Shown piece by piece: positions 34,045 to 46,169 of a stretch of 64,000 nucleotides of DNA (position 1 is the stretch's first letter; each line of letters begins with the position of its first letter). The stretch is taken from assembly GCA_022410635.1 (NCBI GenBank), contig JAJVDF010000248.1:189685-253684 (forward strand). Reading direction: 5' to 3'. The position numbers and the translations under genes were made by a program. The stretch comes from Tretioscincus oriximinensis. Lineage: Eukaryota > Chordata > Lepidosauria > Squamata > Gymnophthalmidae. Under the pieces are notes generated by a model. That model saw only the letters and a program-made list of their open reading frames with translations. It made no database searches and had not been told where the DNA came from.

Positions 34045-37000
34045 GTCCAGTCATTTTTTTTAATGAAGACTGTTGGAAGGAGTCCTAAGAAAACATCTAT
34101 AAGCCTGTATTCCAGGAAACTCAGAACATGGTTGAAACACACACAGTGGCTCAAGTAATACACAGTTATTTAGTTGGTTGATCCATTACAATTTGAAGAC
34201 AAGGGCAAAAATCTAATCCTATTCCATGAATTTATCTTATTTTAATTATTAATTGATATTGTCCTTCTGCCCTTGAAAGCAAAGTAAAAGAAATGTGTAT
34301 TGCACACTAAAATAATTGCTTGAAAGTGCTAACAGGAATTCAGCAGAACAGCAGGTTTCAATTTCATGGCCCCTTAGACCCCTTTCTGGAACTGAATAAG
34401 GCCAAGCGTGAAACTGGGCAAAGATTACTTTTTAATATACTGTTAATATATTTACTTATTTAGCCCATATTGCTCTGGAACTTCTGTACTTTNATTAATG
34501 TGGAAAGTACCTGACTTATGGGATTGGCTTGGAATGAACTCTTTAGTATGAGTGGATGCTTCACAAGTTATTAAGGGAAACCATCATCTGTTCTATATTA
34601 ATTGTAACTTGTACTGAAGTAATATTGTAGAATATTGTTACTGAATATTAAAAGATATGAAGGCATAAGAAAAATTAAAAGCAAACAAGAAAGCCTATGC
34701 ATACAAACTTAGAAGAATTAAATATGTGGAACAAGGATCTGGGAATGGTGAATAAATTGCTAATATTGATCTTTAAGTTATTTATAGATTCACATAATGA
34801 ATCCAGAAAAAAGAAGAAGAGTTAAAGGAAACTTTAATTGAAGAATGATAAAGCATGGACATTAAATGGTTGAAATATTGGCACAAATGGCTCTGTAAGT
34901 CTCTTCATATTTTCAATAGTCTGAATGTTCATGTGATTAGAAAGGCCCTGTCCCTACAAGTACACCCTATCTGTTTCCTGGGATGGAAAGACAAAATAAA
35001 GTGGGAAATAAGTAATTGTACCTGGCAGACCAATTGATATTAGACTAGATTAATGATAGAGGGAATGTAAATAGAACACATAAAAACATGGATGAAAATT
35101 GGACCAAACTAAAAGTTTATGTCAATCTAACCAATGGGGAGGCTATGAACTATTAAGTATATTTAAGATGATTTTCAAACCACAATTAAATGTTATAGAT
35201 ACTGATATAGATTACCAGTGGTCTTGATTAAACGTGTTTACTTCAGTGATCTGGTTTATTGGGACTTTCATTTTAAAGGTAACCCCCCCCCCCCCCATAA
35301 CACTGGCATGATTTCTTTAGGAGTCATTCCAGGTTGTCAGAGTTTAACTCTGAAGCTTTTGCAAATTTTAGGGCCAATACAGAGGATGGGGAAGAAGATG
35401 CCAAAATGGTGCTGTTCCAGTTCAGATCTTATTGAGGGTCTTGCTTGATGTGAAACTGCTGATCTGGATTGAATCAGATAAGTACCGAAAGGACCATAGA
35501 TAAAGGACACTGTTGAACTAACTGATTCAATTCTGACTTGTGACTTCTAAACAAACCTTCTGGCTTACTAGCTGGTAATCAAGGCTATATCTTCCATGGA
35601 CAGAAAAGAACCCAAATTTTAAAGTAATTTGAAAGTATGGCTTTTTTAATCTGGATCTGAGAGGAAAGGGATTTAAAAAAAATACACTTCCTGCGCCTCA
35701 AAGTCATCCAAGATGTATACAGTTAAGTAGCAACATTTAACNTTTTTAGCTCTTGTTATCTCATAGAAAGCTGAATGTGGGAAATAACAACAGTCATATA
35801 TATAAGACTGAGAGCATTAACCAGGTCAAATACAGTGCAGAAATGGATCTCTTTGAAGGGAGGGAAGGGCCTGGAGGAAAGTGAAGNAGCTAAGTAAAAT
35901 ATATCAATCAAATATATGCAAAAAATGGAAATAAGTATAAGAATGCTGTCAAGAGGCTGGGAAGTTAAATGGCATTATAATATGTACAGTGTGCCAGGAA
36001 ACCATTTTCAATGGACTGGAATTTGTAGACGTATTCCAGTTCTGCTGCTTCTCTTTCAAATTCAGCTTCATACTTGCTTTCAGATAATCCATCAGCAAAA
36101 TGTCAAGTTTTTCTTTGACTTTATTTAAACTCGAAAATCCACTTTTGGATAATATCAAAAGAAAGTGACTAATGAGTTTGTGGATGTGCTCCGCTGCTTG
36201 GAAGGTGGAATTGACATTGGATTAAAGGTTAGATGTATATGAGCCCATTGCCATGTCTTCTTCCTCCTGCTCCATAGCAAAAGGCATTCATGTCTGTCAG
36301 GCATTCAGATTTGCAAGACCCCTGAAGCTCAACCTTTTAGAAGCTATAAAATTTACTTTGTTTTTCTGCCTTTTAGAATTAGGTAAAAAGAATTGCTATG
36401 TAGCTAATCCCTTTCTCCAACATGTTAATTTTTTGGACAATTAATTTTATTTATCCATAGTGCACTACAGCTGTGCAAAAAACAAAGAAACAAAAAACCC
36501 ACCCCTGACCGCTACTTTAACAGGGCCAAATAATAACACAGTTGAATTTCACTGACTGTGGTAATTAAAAATAATAATATGTTAGCTGCAGTCATTGAAT
36601 ACTAAGGTTAGGCAGCCAAAAAATCCAAAAACCTAAGCAGTTATTTTAAACTAGTTTGCTGATCAACACATCATTTCCACTCTGAATAGAACTCCAGACT
36701 TTCATGCCATGTATGATGTCTATGGCTTGATTTCCATGTTGATTACTGGTTTCTGAAATTAATCTCNCCATGAAGCATTCCATGCACAAAAATATTCTCG
36801 AAGCACCAAAGGGAGAACAAAGTCTTCGTCATTTATTTATTTATTCTTGGCCTAATGGCCAGTTTCACCTAGCATCAGTTGGTCCCTCGCTAAGCTTTGT
36901 AGATATTGATGGGATGATANCCAAACATTTGAAATTCAGGCTACTTCCACATAGGATAAATGTTATGACACAGAAGTGACCAAAAGCTTATACTGTATAT

Positions 37001-37405
37001 GTAGCCACATTTATAAACAGCCCTGATTATAAGTATAGTCACTAATTTTAAACAATGTAAGGGCCATGAGAGAAATGGAATTTCTTGGGAAACAGTTTTT
37101 ATTGAGATGAATTATACAAGAGGAGATCACCAGTGTAATATAAACATGTGTTGTGTTTTTGCAAGCACTTGTCACAGAACAACAGAAAAAAAGAATTGGG
37201 TAAATGTATCTTGTTTGCTCTCTACCCCTTTTTTGCAGACAGCACTCTACTCCAGNCCTCATGCTTTGCAGTGGGCAATTTGCTCTTTTGCTTGAACAAG
37301 AGAAGCAGAAAGATGTAGCATTTAATAAAGATGTTATTGTTTTATATCCCAGTAACCCTACCCTGTTAGAATCAGTAAAGTATTAATGTTTGAAGATAAC
37401 AAACT
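34045..37405. other. Unassigned AT-rich DNA
   Basis: No supported gene. It contains a C14 run at 35283-35296. A 60-codon frame near 34855 loosely recalls the end of an L1 ORF but is too weak to call. A lysine-rich 69-codon frame at 35949-36158 (minus) has no known relative. Confidence 0.4.
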
Positions 37406-37407
37406 TG

Positions 37408-37897
37408 TGTCATGCCCCCAGAGACCTTTATTAATCCCCTTTTTGTTTTATCCAGCTATCCCTGTAGTTTAGAGTGGGACTTAGTTGTTTCTGTAGTTAT
37501 TTTGGGAGGGAATCCTATTTAGACTCTATCCCTTTAAGAATTCTGAAGGGAGGTCCTTAATTTCAGTTATATCTCCTCCCCTTCCCAGTTAAGTTTCATT
37601 TTGGGTGTAGCAGAGCTGGAGAAGAGCAAGCTTCGAACGTCAGTGTGGTGAAACAAACTTTTAAGAAGTCAACGTAGTGAAACAGACTCTTAAAGAAGTC
37701 AAAGTTGTGAAAGAAACAGAAGAACTCCAAGAAACCTGAAAGCAAGTATTTAAAAAGGACTTGGGAGGGAACAGTTTTCTACCTTTATTTCTGCATTTTA
37801 AAATAAACCTTTTTTGTTTGAATGACTGAGAGTTTTACCTTCTGTCCCTGGAAAGCAAATGACACCTAAATACAGAAGTAGCTTGGGGGGCAGAACA
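37408..37897 (+). mobile_element. Probable solo LTR of an endogenous retrovirus
   Basis: The 490-bp unit starts TGTCATGCCCCCAGAG, and the complement of its end reads TGTTCTGCCCCCCAAG, so it has TG…CA termini inside a 16-base imperfect inverted repeat. A TATTTAAA box at 37747 is followed by AATAAA at 37802-37807. That spacing suits a short R region of a gamma- or epsilon-type virus. No primer-binding site, gag or pol follows. The direct flanks do not match cleanly, and the right edge could be about 8 bases further on. Confidence 0.6.
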
Positions 37898-37931
37898 CTC
37901 TGCCACTTAGAAAATCACAAATGAGCATATC

Positions 37932-38016
37932 TTTATCTCAACAACAGGTCTAATAGGCCCATGCAGTCCTCTAATAGACCTGTTGTTGAGATAAATAGAC
38001 CTGTTGTTGAGATAAA
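37932..38016. repeat. 21-bp unit: one inverted and two tandem copies
   Basis: The 21-mer that begins TAGACCTGTTGTTGAGATAA occurs exactly at 37975-37995 and 37996-38016, and its exact reverse complement lies at 37932-37952. The first two can fold into a perfect 21-bp stem with a 22-base loop. There are no mismatches among the three copies. Confidence 0.95.
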
Positions 38017-38367
38017 ATATCTCTCTCCCACAAAAAGTATAAACCACTCTGACAATATCTCTGCTAGGAGGTGTCCAGAGGATGGACATGCCTAAATTGT
38101 GAAATATGGTGAAAAAACAGGAAATATTCAAATATCAGTATTAAAAGCTCATACAGATCTTTGATCATAATAAAGTTGAATTTGTATTTCAATGTTAGAA
38201 GCTCCAGTTTAATTTGTCTTTATTAAAAAGTCAACTTGGTATAACAGGACTTGTACTGATGGTCCACAGTAAACATACCAATATTCTTCCTGAACATGTA
38301 CTACTTTTAAACCAGCTTCAGTCCAGAAGAATTGGGCCATTTTTAAATGGTTTTGCTGGTTTTCACT

Positions 38368-38445
38368 CTTATTTATTTTTTTAATTACATTTATATTCTG
38401 CCCTACACCCAATGGTTTCAGGGCAGATCACAATAAAAAATCCCT
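38368..38445 (-). mobile_element. L2-like LINE 3' tail
   Basis: It has the 'acatttatattctgccctacacccaatggtttcagggcaga' signature of the L2-like 3' end, read from the complementary strand. Only the tail is present. Confidence 0.65.
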
Positions 38446-38640
38446 TAAACAGTTTGTTCTTCAGGATGATTTAAAAGTNTGATTAAGCCCAGGCACTAAT
38501 TATCCTTAGAAAAGTATAAATGAAATAGAAAGGAAGTAGGCATGAAATGATTCTTAGAAGTAGGAGAAAGTTGCTATGAATCAAAACAAAAAGAGGAGGG
38601 AAGAAAAATCGAGAAAATAGAAAAAGTTTTTTTGGGGGGA

Positions 38641-39371
38641 GTTACCTGTATATATGCAAGTATCGGTTGACCAAAATAAAAGCCAAAGAACCTAATTTTA
38701 CCACAAAAAAATGGGGAAACTTATTGACTCGAGTATAAGACTTGGGTGGGAAATGCAGCAGGAGGGGACGAAGGAACGAAAGGAATCCAATGCCTCTCCT
38801 GTTCCCATCCAAGGTGCCCGTCATCCCCTGGGCCCCACAGCTTCCTGTAGGCCCATGCAGTCCTCAGGGCCATGTGCTGGAGGCTCCTGGGGGGCCCTTC
38901 ACATCTGCATCTTGCCCCCCCAAGCCTAGGATGATAAGGCACACATAAAGGGTGCCGGCAACAGAGAGGCTCTGGAACTACATAGCCTTGCCTTGCCAGA
39001 TAGATATGAGATTATGATGACCTCTGCTGCCACTGCCTCTGCCTCTGTCACACTCTTCTCAGGCGCTTGCACACAGGGGACACTACTGAAACTCACCTCA
39101 GGCATTGGTACAGAGGGAGACAGCAAATGCAGCAGCAGCCGCCCATGTACAACTGCGCAGGCATAAGGAGGGAAGATTTTGGAGCATGCTGCGAAGCATA
39201 GTCCCACCTGTGGCTAGGGGAAAAGGTGAGGATGGTGGAGGCCAAGGCAGCTCCAGGTGAGCAGAAGAGATTGGAGAACACCTGCACTGCACCCGAGTAA
39301 AAGCCGAGGGGGACTTTTTAGAATTAAAAATGTGCTGAAAAACTAGACTTATACTCAAGTATATACAGTAA
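38641..39371. mobile_element. Non-autonomous DNA transposon, ~730 bp
   Basis: Left end TTACCTGTATATATGCAAGT and, as complement of the right end, TTACTGTATATACTTGAGTA. Further inward are 'actcgagtataagac' on the left and 'gagtaaaagccgaggggg' on the right. This tail style ('gagtataagcc…gtatatac') is widespread in amniote genomes. The GC-rich middle has overlapping open frames on both strands with no transposase motif, so I take them as chance. Confidence 0.6.
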
Positions 39372-39949
39372 GTCCCCTGATTTATGAAAACAAAAAGCTT
39401 TTAAGAGTAGATCAAGAAAAATTGTGTTATCACAAGAGCATCAAGAGGACATGCAGTTTTAGTGTCAGAATGTATCATTAGAAAGCTTGAGAGGTCTTCT
39501 TCACAGGTCACTAATTATTCTATACCATGTTGGCCTGTAATATGTAACCCACAATAAGAACTGTATGCATTGTCTAGCTTCAAAGGCCAGAAGAGCAGCA
39601 TATAAACAANCAAATAACTACTGGACATATACTTGGTAGGATATGCCCCTACACCCCATGATTTTGTGATTTGCGTTGTAGGGGTTCATGGCTGCTGGCC
39701 TCCGAGTATCTGGTCCCATGACTGTGGAACAGGCTTCTGCTGGAATTGAGACTTGAGGAGTATATAGTCTGTTTTTGGAGGAGGCTAAAACTTGTCCTTT
39801 TGATTCCTCAGGGAGAATCCACTAGATGGGGTGAAGAATAAATATTTGTGTGAGGGTTTTTGTTGTTTGTTATCATGATTGTGTATGTTTTCTCCAAAGG
39901 GCCTGAAAAAGGAAAACATATACATTCAGTATTACACAGTACAAAGAAT

Positions 39950-40208
<259 letters not shown>

Positions 40209-40209
40209 A

Positions 40210-40860
40210 ATAATGCTGTGCCTCAATTCAAGAGAATTTGACTTATGTTCTTGTGAAATTACATTACTGCACAGAGAAGTAAGCTAACTAATGATATTAT
40301 TCCTGTTTCCAGTTGGTTCATAATAATGGATCATAATAATATATTGCTGTTTCCAAATGATGCATAATAATGATTTGAAAATACTGTATGCTACTAAAGA
40401 TGGAAGTACTTTATTGTGCATACATACGGTAAAAATAACTGGAACAAATATAGCTTTCTACTCAAATGTGGCAATAATGTATAATCTCAAAGTTTTGCAA
40501 TTATTATTTTATTATCCAGGTCTAAAAATATTATTTTGACAGACAAACTCCATCTTTAACTTCTTGTGTCAATTCTAAGCTGATTCTGTTACCTGATTAA
40601 GCCTCTTCTTTTGTTCTGTACTTCTTTAGCTTTTTTAAAAGTAATCTTACATTTTATTGTTCTAAATAAATTCCTAACATGTTATAGTCCCAAACATATT
40701 TTTTCAAATTTCTTTCTTTTCTTTCAGCTTGTTATGTAGAACTAAAACTCTCATCTGTGAAGTGAAATAGCTGCTTTTTAAAGTAAACTCAGTCTGAGAG
40801 GCCAATTATTCCATGAATTTGCAACATGGAGTGAACTAAAGAAAAGCACTTTAAATTTTG
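40210..40860. other. Unassigned AT-rich DNA
   Basis: No feature that I can support. Confidence 0.4.
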
Positions 40861-40863
40861 TGC

Positions 40864-41037
40864 TTAAATTTAATTTAAATTTAATTTAAAATTAATTTAA
40901 AATTAAAATTAAGCAGCATCTGAAGAAGTAGACGTGTCTACGAAAGCTTATGCCACCCACTTTTCTCCTGTTAGTCTCTAAGTGCTACTAGCCCCTTTGC
41001 TGGACTTTCTACTAGACTAACATGGCTATTTCTCTGA
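40864..41037 (+). repeat. AT-rich palindromic tract followed by an amniote interspersed repeat
   Basis: 40864-40911 is built of TTTAATTTAAA-type palindromes. From 40912 the sequence reads 'agcagcatctgaagaagtaga', 'cgaaagcttatgcc', 'gttagtctctaagtgctac' and 'agactaacatggcta', a layout seen widely in reptile genomes. The fragment at 6290-6345 is a minus-strand relative. I do not assign a family. Confidence 0.6.
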
Positions 41038-41559
41038 AATTAAATTTTGATGCCTGTGATATTCTGCTTAAAAACACATTAACTAAAGTGGTGTTGTAAA
41101 TTATTGCAGAGTATTGAAAAGGCAAAACCTTTCTCCTTTGGAAAGATATTCCAAGATGGAGCATACAAGAACATCCTTTGTTCCTCTAATTTAAGAGATG
41201 CTGTTAAGAAGAAACCCTTCCAATTTATTGTGTAGACTAAATAGCACTTGATAATCAGAGACAAAAATGTAGCACTTGTTTAATGCATTGATTAGCTGCA
41301 GTGCCCTGCAAACAGCAGACAGATNAAAACATGCAGAGGTTTTAGGGAGTTGATTTGAGTCGTTCTAAGCTGAGAAATTTTAATACGAATTTTACTGAAT
41401 AAAAACTAATGAAAATGCACTAAAACACCAAGATATCCATACACTTCTATTGAATGTACAAATCAGATTTTGAACTGCCTTGAAAACTTTTATTTTCTTA
41501 TCTGTTAAAAACCCAGATTAGAAACTGGCTAGTATAATATATTTACATTTAGGAACAGG

Positions 41560-41885
41560 TCCAGGAAAGTTTTAGTAAATTATAAATGTATTTAACATCT
41601 GTTCCAATGAAGGTAGTTGAATGCACTATTCAAGACAAAATTACCAAGCGTTTAGAAGTGAAGGTGTTGTCTGATGATCGCTAGCATGGGTTTTGCAACG
41701 AAAGTTCCTTTCTATCTACTCCTCTAGAGGAAATTCGTAAATATGTCAGAAAGGATGGTTTAGTAGGTGATTTAAGTTTTCCAAACTGTCTCTCATCAAA
41801 GACTCCACTGAAAGATTAGCATCAAGTCCTAGAATGGACAAAAAATTGATCAAGAAACAAAAGGCAAATAAGAAACATATCTCTG
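41560..41885 (+). pseudogene. CR1-like LINE RT fragment with internal deletion
   Basis: One frame reads VIECTIQDKITKRLEV and then HGFCNESSFLS, matching the early RT region of the CR1-like family. Near 41830 it jumps to QVLEWTKN, which normally lies well downstream in the RT, so a piece was lost. Stops occur in every frame. The same family's RT core is at 63525-64000. Confidence 0.6.
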
Positions 41886-42009
41886 AACAGAGTTTAAGAC
41901 AACTGTTTCCAACCTTTTGTAGCCATTCCCCATCTCTAAAATTCTGATGCCATTTCTCCCTATGACATATAATTCTTATTCAAATAGTGAACTCCTGTTC
42001 ATGTGGAGG

Positions 42010-42215
42010 AAGCCTAAATATTTATTTATGTGTTTATTAATTTATTTGTAGTTATATCCCACCCTATACCCGAAGGTCTCAGGGCGGACAACCAAAGAGT
42101 AGCATATATAGCTTTTGTTGCTTTTCCCACAACAGACACCCTGTGAAATAGGCGGGGCTGAGAGAGTTCTAAAGAACTGTGACTGTCCCAGTGTCACCCA
42201 TCTATCTATCTATCA
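42010..42215 (-). mobile_element. L2-like LINE 3' end or derived SINE
   Basis: It has TTTATTTATG…, then 'tagttatatcccaccctatacccgaaggtctcagggcgga', then 'acaccctgtgaaataggcggggctgagagagttct' and 'ctgtcccagtgtcaccca'. The last two blocks are typical of reptile SINEs that share the L2-like tail. A short TCTA run follows. Confidence 0.6.
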
Positions 42216-42444
42216 TTGTTAATATTTCATTCACGAACTTCCCCTTTATCGTCTTGATCCCAGAAACTACCTAATCGGGTTTGGCCTTATTTCCATCTTG
42301 TAATGCAAATTAGAAGAATCTTTTTGGGCCAATCCAAATGGCAGCATTAGAATCAGACACAGTCCTTGTTGTTCAGATTTTACAGCGTAGTTTATCTGTA
42401 AAGCCTTTTTGCAATGTATTAAGAGGAAGTGTAGCTTTTTGTCT

Positions 42445-42552
42445 TCTGATGGAGAATGCCCATAAGCAATCGATGGGCCACTGTGTGAGGCGGGATGCTG
42501 GATTAAATGGNTTGCAGACCAATGCAGGAGCTCCTCTTACATTCTTATGTTA
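42445..42552 (+). mobile_element. CR1-like LINE 3' end
   Basis: Reads 'gggccactgtgtgaggcgggatgctggattaaatgg' and ends 'ctcttacattcttatgtt'. It is the plus-strand counterpart of the tail at 9697-9840. It lies 0.6 kb after the RT fragment at 41560 on the same strand, so both may come from one insertion split by the element at 42010. Confidence 0.75.
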
Positions 42553-42554
42553 GG

Positions 42555-44265
42555 TGTATTAAAAACTACCACATCTTCTGATCTGACTTCTAAGCAACAG
42601 AACTCGGGGAGACCTCTCAGTTAGCCCACCACTCTGGTGCTGCTGATTTGAATGGCAAGTTGTATTGGAAAAGGGGATTTGCTGAGCAAGTGTTTCCAAC
42701 AAGTAAAGCTACACTAGCTGTAATTTTATGTAACTAATAAGGAGCAGAAACACTCCCTCAACCCACAATTAGACTTTTTATGCACATACCTATTAATCCA
42801 GGTTAAGGAGCTCAGTAGTGTACATTGCCTGCATAGGATTAGTGATAATCCAGATCAGATCTGTACTAAGGCCTCTAGTGATAAACCATAATAATGATTA
42901 CTACTTCTGTACTAGTGCTGTTTGTTCTGTAATAAGCCTTAGGACATCCACATATAGACTGGATCTGAGTAAGCATTGGCATGGTAACCAGTGTTAACTG
43001 TGTATTATAGCATACCCAGTACTAATGCTGACCAACCTGTAGACTTGTGCTATTATTGCTAATCCACGTCAAGCAAAATCTGTATTTACTAATATAAATA
43101 AGTGCATAAAGGGTTGAGTCTAGTTTTGTTAGACTTGGACCTAATGTTTCAATCCATGATATCCTTTGAAAACAGGTATGGAAATCAGGGTTAATCCAGA
43201 TAACATGCAACATCAGCACCTGAATTAGCTGGCTAGAGTGAATGGGAAGGAACTCCAAAGTCTAGAGGATCAAGGGTTTCCCCTTTAGTTTCTATTTTAT
43301 AGTGTTTCTCATTTCTACAGTATTACTAGTGGAGCAAACTTCAATAAACTGTTTCCATTTGTTTCTATGATTTTATGCATATCTTCAGTGGGATCACAAG
43401 AATTTATTTGTTTGAAGCAGAAGTGCAAAAAGGAACTAAATTAAAAACATAACTCTCATTTTATTGAGGAAATAGAGGGTTTTTTTGCCAACTGTTTAAG
43501 AGGCAAACATTGTGTCTGTGTTTCCTTTTGCCCAAACAACAAAATAAGCAACCGTAAGATTTTAACGATTTCTTATAAGTCATTCCCCAAATGCTATTAT
43601 TTCACTAGATTTTTATTTCCTCTTCCTAGTGTAAAGTCCTTACTAGAAGACAGTGATACATTGTAGGATATAAATATCTGGAATAAGAATATGCTTATCA
43701 ATATGAATGTATAGCAGTGGTTTGGAAAAAGACTAGGCAGACAATAAATATATTTAAAATTAGTGCATTTTACATGATAAATACTAAGGCAGGATCTGCA
43801 TAGTCCTGTTGTATGCTTGAGCTCAGATATATTTTTATGATCAAGTCTCCTAATGTTTAGCAGACAGACATTGTTCATTAACTAACCTTCATTGCTCATC
43901 ATAACAGAAAGTAACCCACTAAGAAAATTAGTTTAGTGCCAGGTTCTAGTGCCTCCAGAATCATCAAATTCAGTTTTAGTTTCTGTTCTATGGTCAGAAC
44001 ATCTAGACTAGTCAATCTATGTGGTCCTTTCCTGATAATAAAATTCAATTGTAAACTTCATGTGCTCGTATGCTCTAGACAAATTTGACATATTAAAAGT
44101 TACATTTTATACATGTTTCAATACTTTCCAGATTTTTATCTTTTTATTATTGTGATCTGTAACCCAGACTGGCTCAATCTGTGATGTTGACGATTGCTAG
44201 TAATCCAGTTAAGTTGCCTCCATTTTGTGTGGGTGGGGCATGCCAACAATGGACAGGGGTCATAA
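42555..44265. other. Unassigned AT-rich DNA
   Basis: No supported feature. The 78- and 93-codon minus frames at 43022-43258 and 43597-43878 show no motif. Confidence 0.4.
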
Positions 44266-44268
44266 TAT

Positions 44269-44765
44269 GGCTGCATTCCCATTAGACCTTTGCAAAGGAA
44301 TGGAAAATGGAGTTTACCATTCCAAAATGAAAGCGCAGTGAGGTCTTAAAATGCAGGCAATTTTACCTGAGGATTCATTTCACATTAGCGGCCCCATTTC
44401 TTGGCTGCTGAGTGCTCAATGAATCTTTGTTCTACCAGGCTGCAGTAACAGAGAAGAACCTGCTTGTCCAGAGGAGAGAGAGAAGTAGCTGAGCCTGGAG
44501 GGAATGTAAAACAGAAGCCCCACTCTCTCTCTCAATCTCTCTCACTTTTGTTCTCTGATCTACATTGTCAGAGTACAAGTGGCGCGAATTACAAGAATCA
44601 GCAGCGACGACACAGTTTCACCAGGAACTGCAGAGCAGAAACATGTGGTGTGTGTTTAGAGTGATGCCACAGCACTTCCAAGTCCATTTTTATGGTAACA
44701 AAATCNGAATGTTAGGCTTTGGTTTTGCCAAAGTGTGCGCGTTAAGGGGTAATGGGAACACAGCC
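44269..44765. mobile_element. Candidate non-autonomous DNA transposon, ~497 bp
   Basis: Left end GGCTGCATTCCCATTA; complement of right end GGCTGTGTTCCCATTA (14 of 16). There is no coding capacity. The flanking octamers do not match, so the ends may have been trimmed. A short CT-rich run (CTCTCTCTCTCAATCTCTCT) lies inside. Confidence 0.5.
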
Positions 44766-45304
44766 TCAGTGTGAAAGATAAATACAGAAAGATACTAAGG
44801 TGTATAGGGATGCTTTAACATGTATCCAGGGCTTTAAGAGTGGTGCTTTGGTATTTTATTACTCCAGAATTGTTAGGAGGATGAGTGGGAGCAGCCTGAA
44901 ATGTCAACCTTGACCATAATTGGCNATTAAGATGTTACACTCATTAAGCAGGACATAAGAGAATTGCAAAGAATGGAATTTTGGCTTTCAACCAACTGCA
45001 CATAAAAACCTTTACAATATTCAAGCCATTCAGTAGTGTAGATGAAATATGAATGTTTTCTGGAAGCCTACTTAAAATTAATGACATTGTGGTGGATAGT
45101 TAAGACTGAGTCAAAAATTTCAGATTAAAGATTTCTCATTGACATCTTAATCTTACAAAGAACTTTTTTTAATGCAGTAGTTCTTTGGATCACTTGTAAC
45201 TTTCCATATAATCTGAGTGGTGTTAATATTCCTCTACAGTTTGATGCTGAGGGCAATAGGTTGCAAGAAGAAAGTTGCATTGACAGTAAATGTTCTTATC
45301 NTTT

Positions 45305-45535
45305 AGTTTTCAATCATGTCTGGTTTTTTATGACTCTTGTGGGCCACATTACCCCAGGCTTCTCTGTCCTCCTGCCTCCCTCTGTTCAAGCTCATATTTG
45401 TTGCTTCTACCCTCATCTTCTGCCATCTCCTCCTCCTTTTGCCATCAATATTTTTCAGCTTCCTATCTTCTCTTTAGTAAGAAACACTTGAGTTTCAGCT
45501 TTCTTTATTTTTTTGTCTGCGACTGAGCAATCGGA
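45305..45535 (-). mobile_element. Possible RTE-like LINE fragment
   Basis: The plus strand reads 'ttatgactcttgtgggccacattaccccaggcttctctgtcctcctgcctccc', reminiscent of the complement of RTE-group elements in reptiles and ruminants. No protein frame can be followed. Confidence 0.3.
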
Positions 45536-45599
45536 GGTGATTTNATTTACTATTGTCTGATTTGATCTTCATGCACAAGTGTATTAAGTCATGCATGAG

Positions 45600-46040
45600 G
45601 TGGACAAAGTGAATGAAAAAAATTCCCCATCATAAAGATCACCCCTTAAAGCTGATGGCTAGGAGAGTTAGTACAAACAAGAGGAAGTATCTTTTTTTTT
45701 TCACTCACAGTGCCATCAGTCAATGAAATTCACTTCTAAATGAGGTGGTGATAGCTACCAGCTTGGATAGCTTTAAGATAGGACTGGACAAATTCATAGA
45801 GGTCAAGTGTGTCAATGACTACTAGTGTTGATGCTTAGGTAGTGCCTCCAGGTTGGAATGATTGACAGGTTTCCTCTAAAACTCATTTATAGGAAGTCAA
45901 GTGTGGATGAAGTTTTTTTTTACCTTTTCCTTTTGCTTGAGAATACTCAGATACAATTGGTGGGCCACTGTGTAAAATAGAGCGCCAAGTTGGATAGGCT
46001 ATGACCCAATTTGACATGGCTCCTTTTATCTATAACAAAA
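45600..46040 (+). mobile_element. CR1-like LINE 3' UTR
   Basis: It holds the family's 3' order: 'gaaattcacttctaaatgaggtggtgatagctaccagcttgg', 'ggactggacaaattcatagaggtcaa', 'atgactactag', and later 'tgggccactgtg' and 'ggctcctttta'. This is the region after the RT and corresponds to the tails at 9697 and 42445. Confidence 0.7.
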
Positions 46041-46169
46041 AAATCCAAACAAATGCCATTCTAAGTGACCTAAGTGGATAAACAAACTCTCCATCACTTC
46101 AAAATACATGTTTGGACAAGGAGGAAAAATCCCACCATCACCACCCTGTGCCAGAGGCTGCGCATCCTA

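Noticed and set aside
34855..35040. L1 ORF2 C-terminus
   Set aside because: Only a loose resemblance; no block of residues is firm enough.
38711..39358. Overlapping frames of 60-93 codons
   Set aside because: They lie inside a DNA transposon, overlap on both strands and show no transposase motif.
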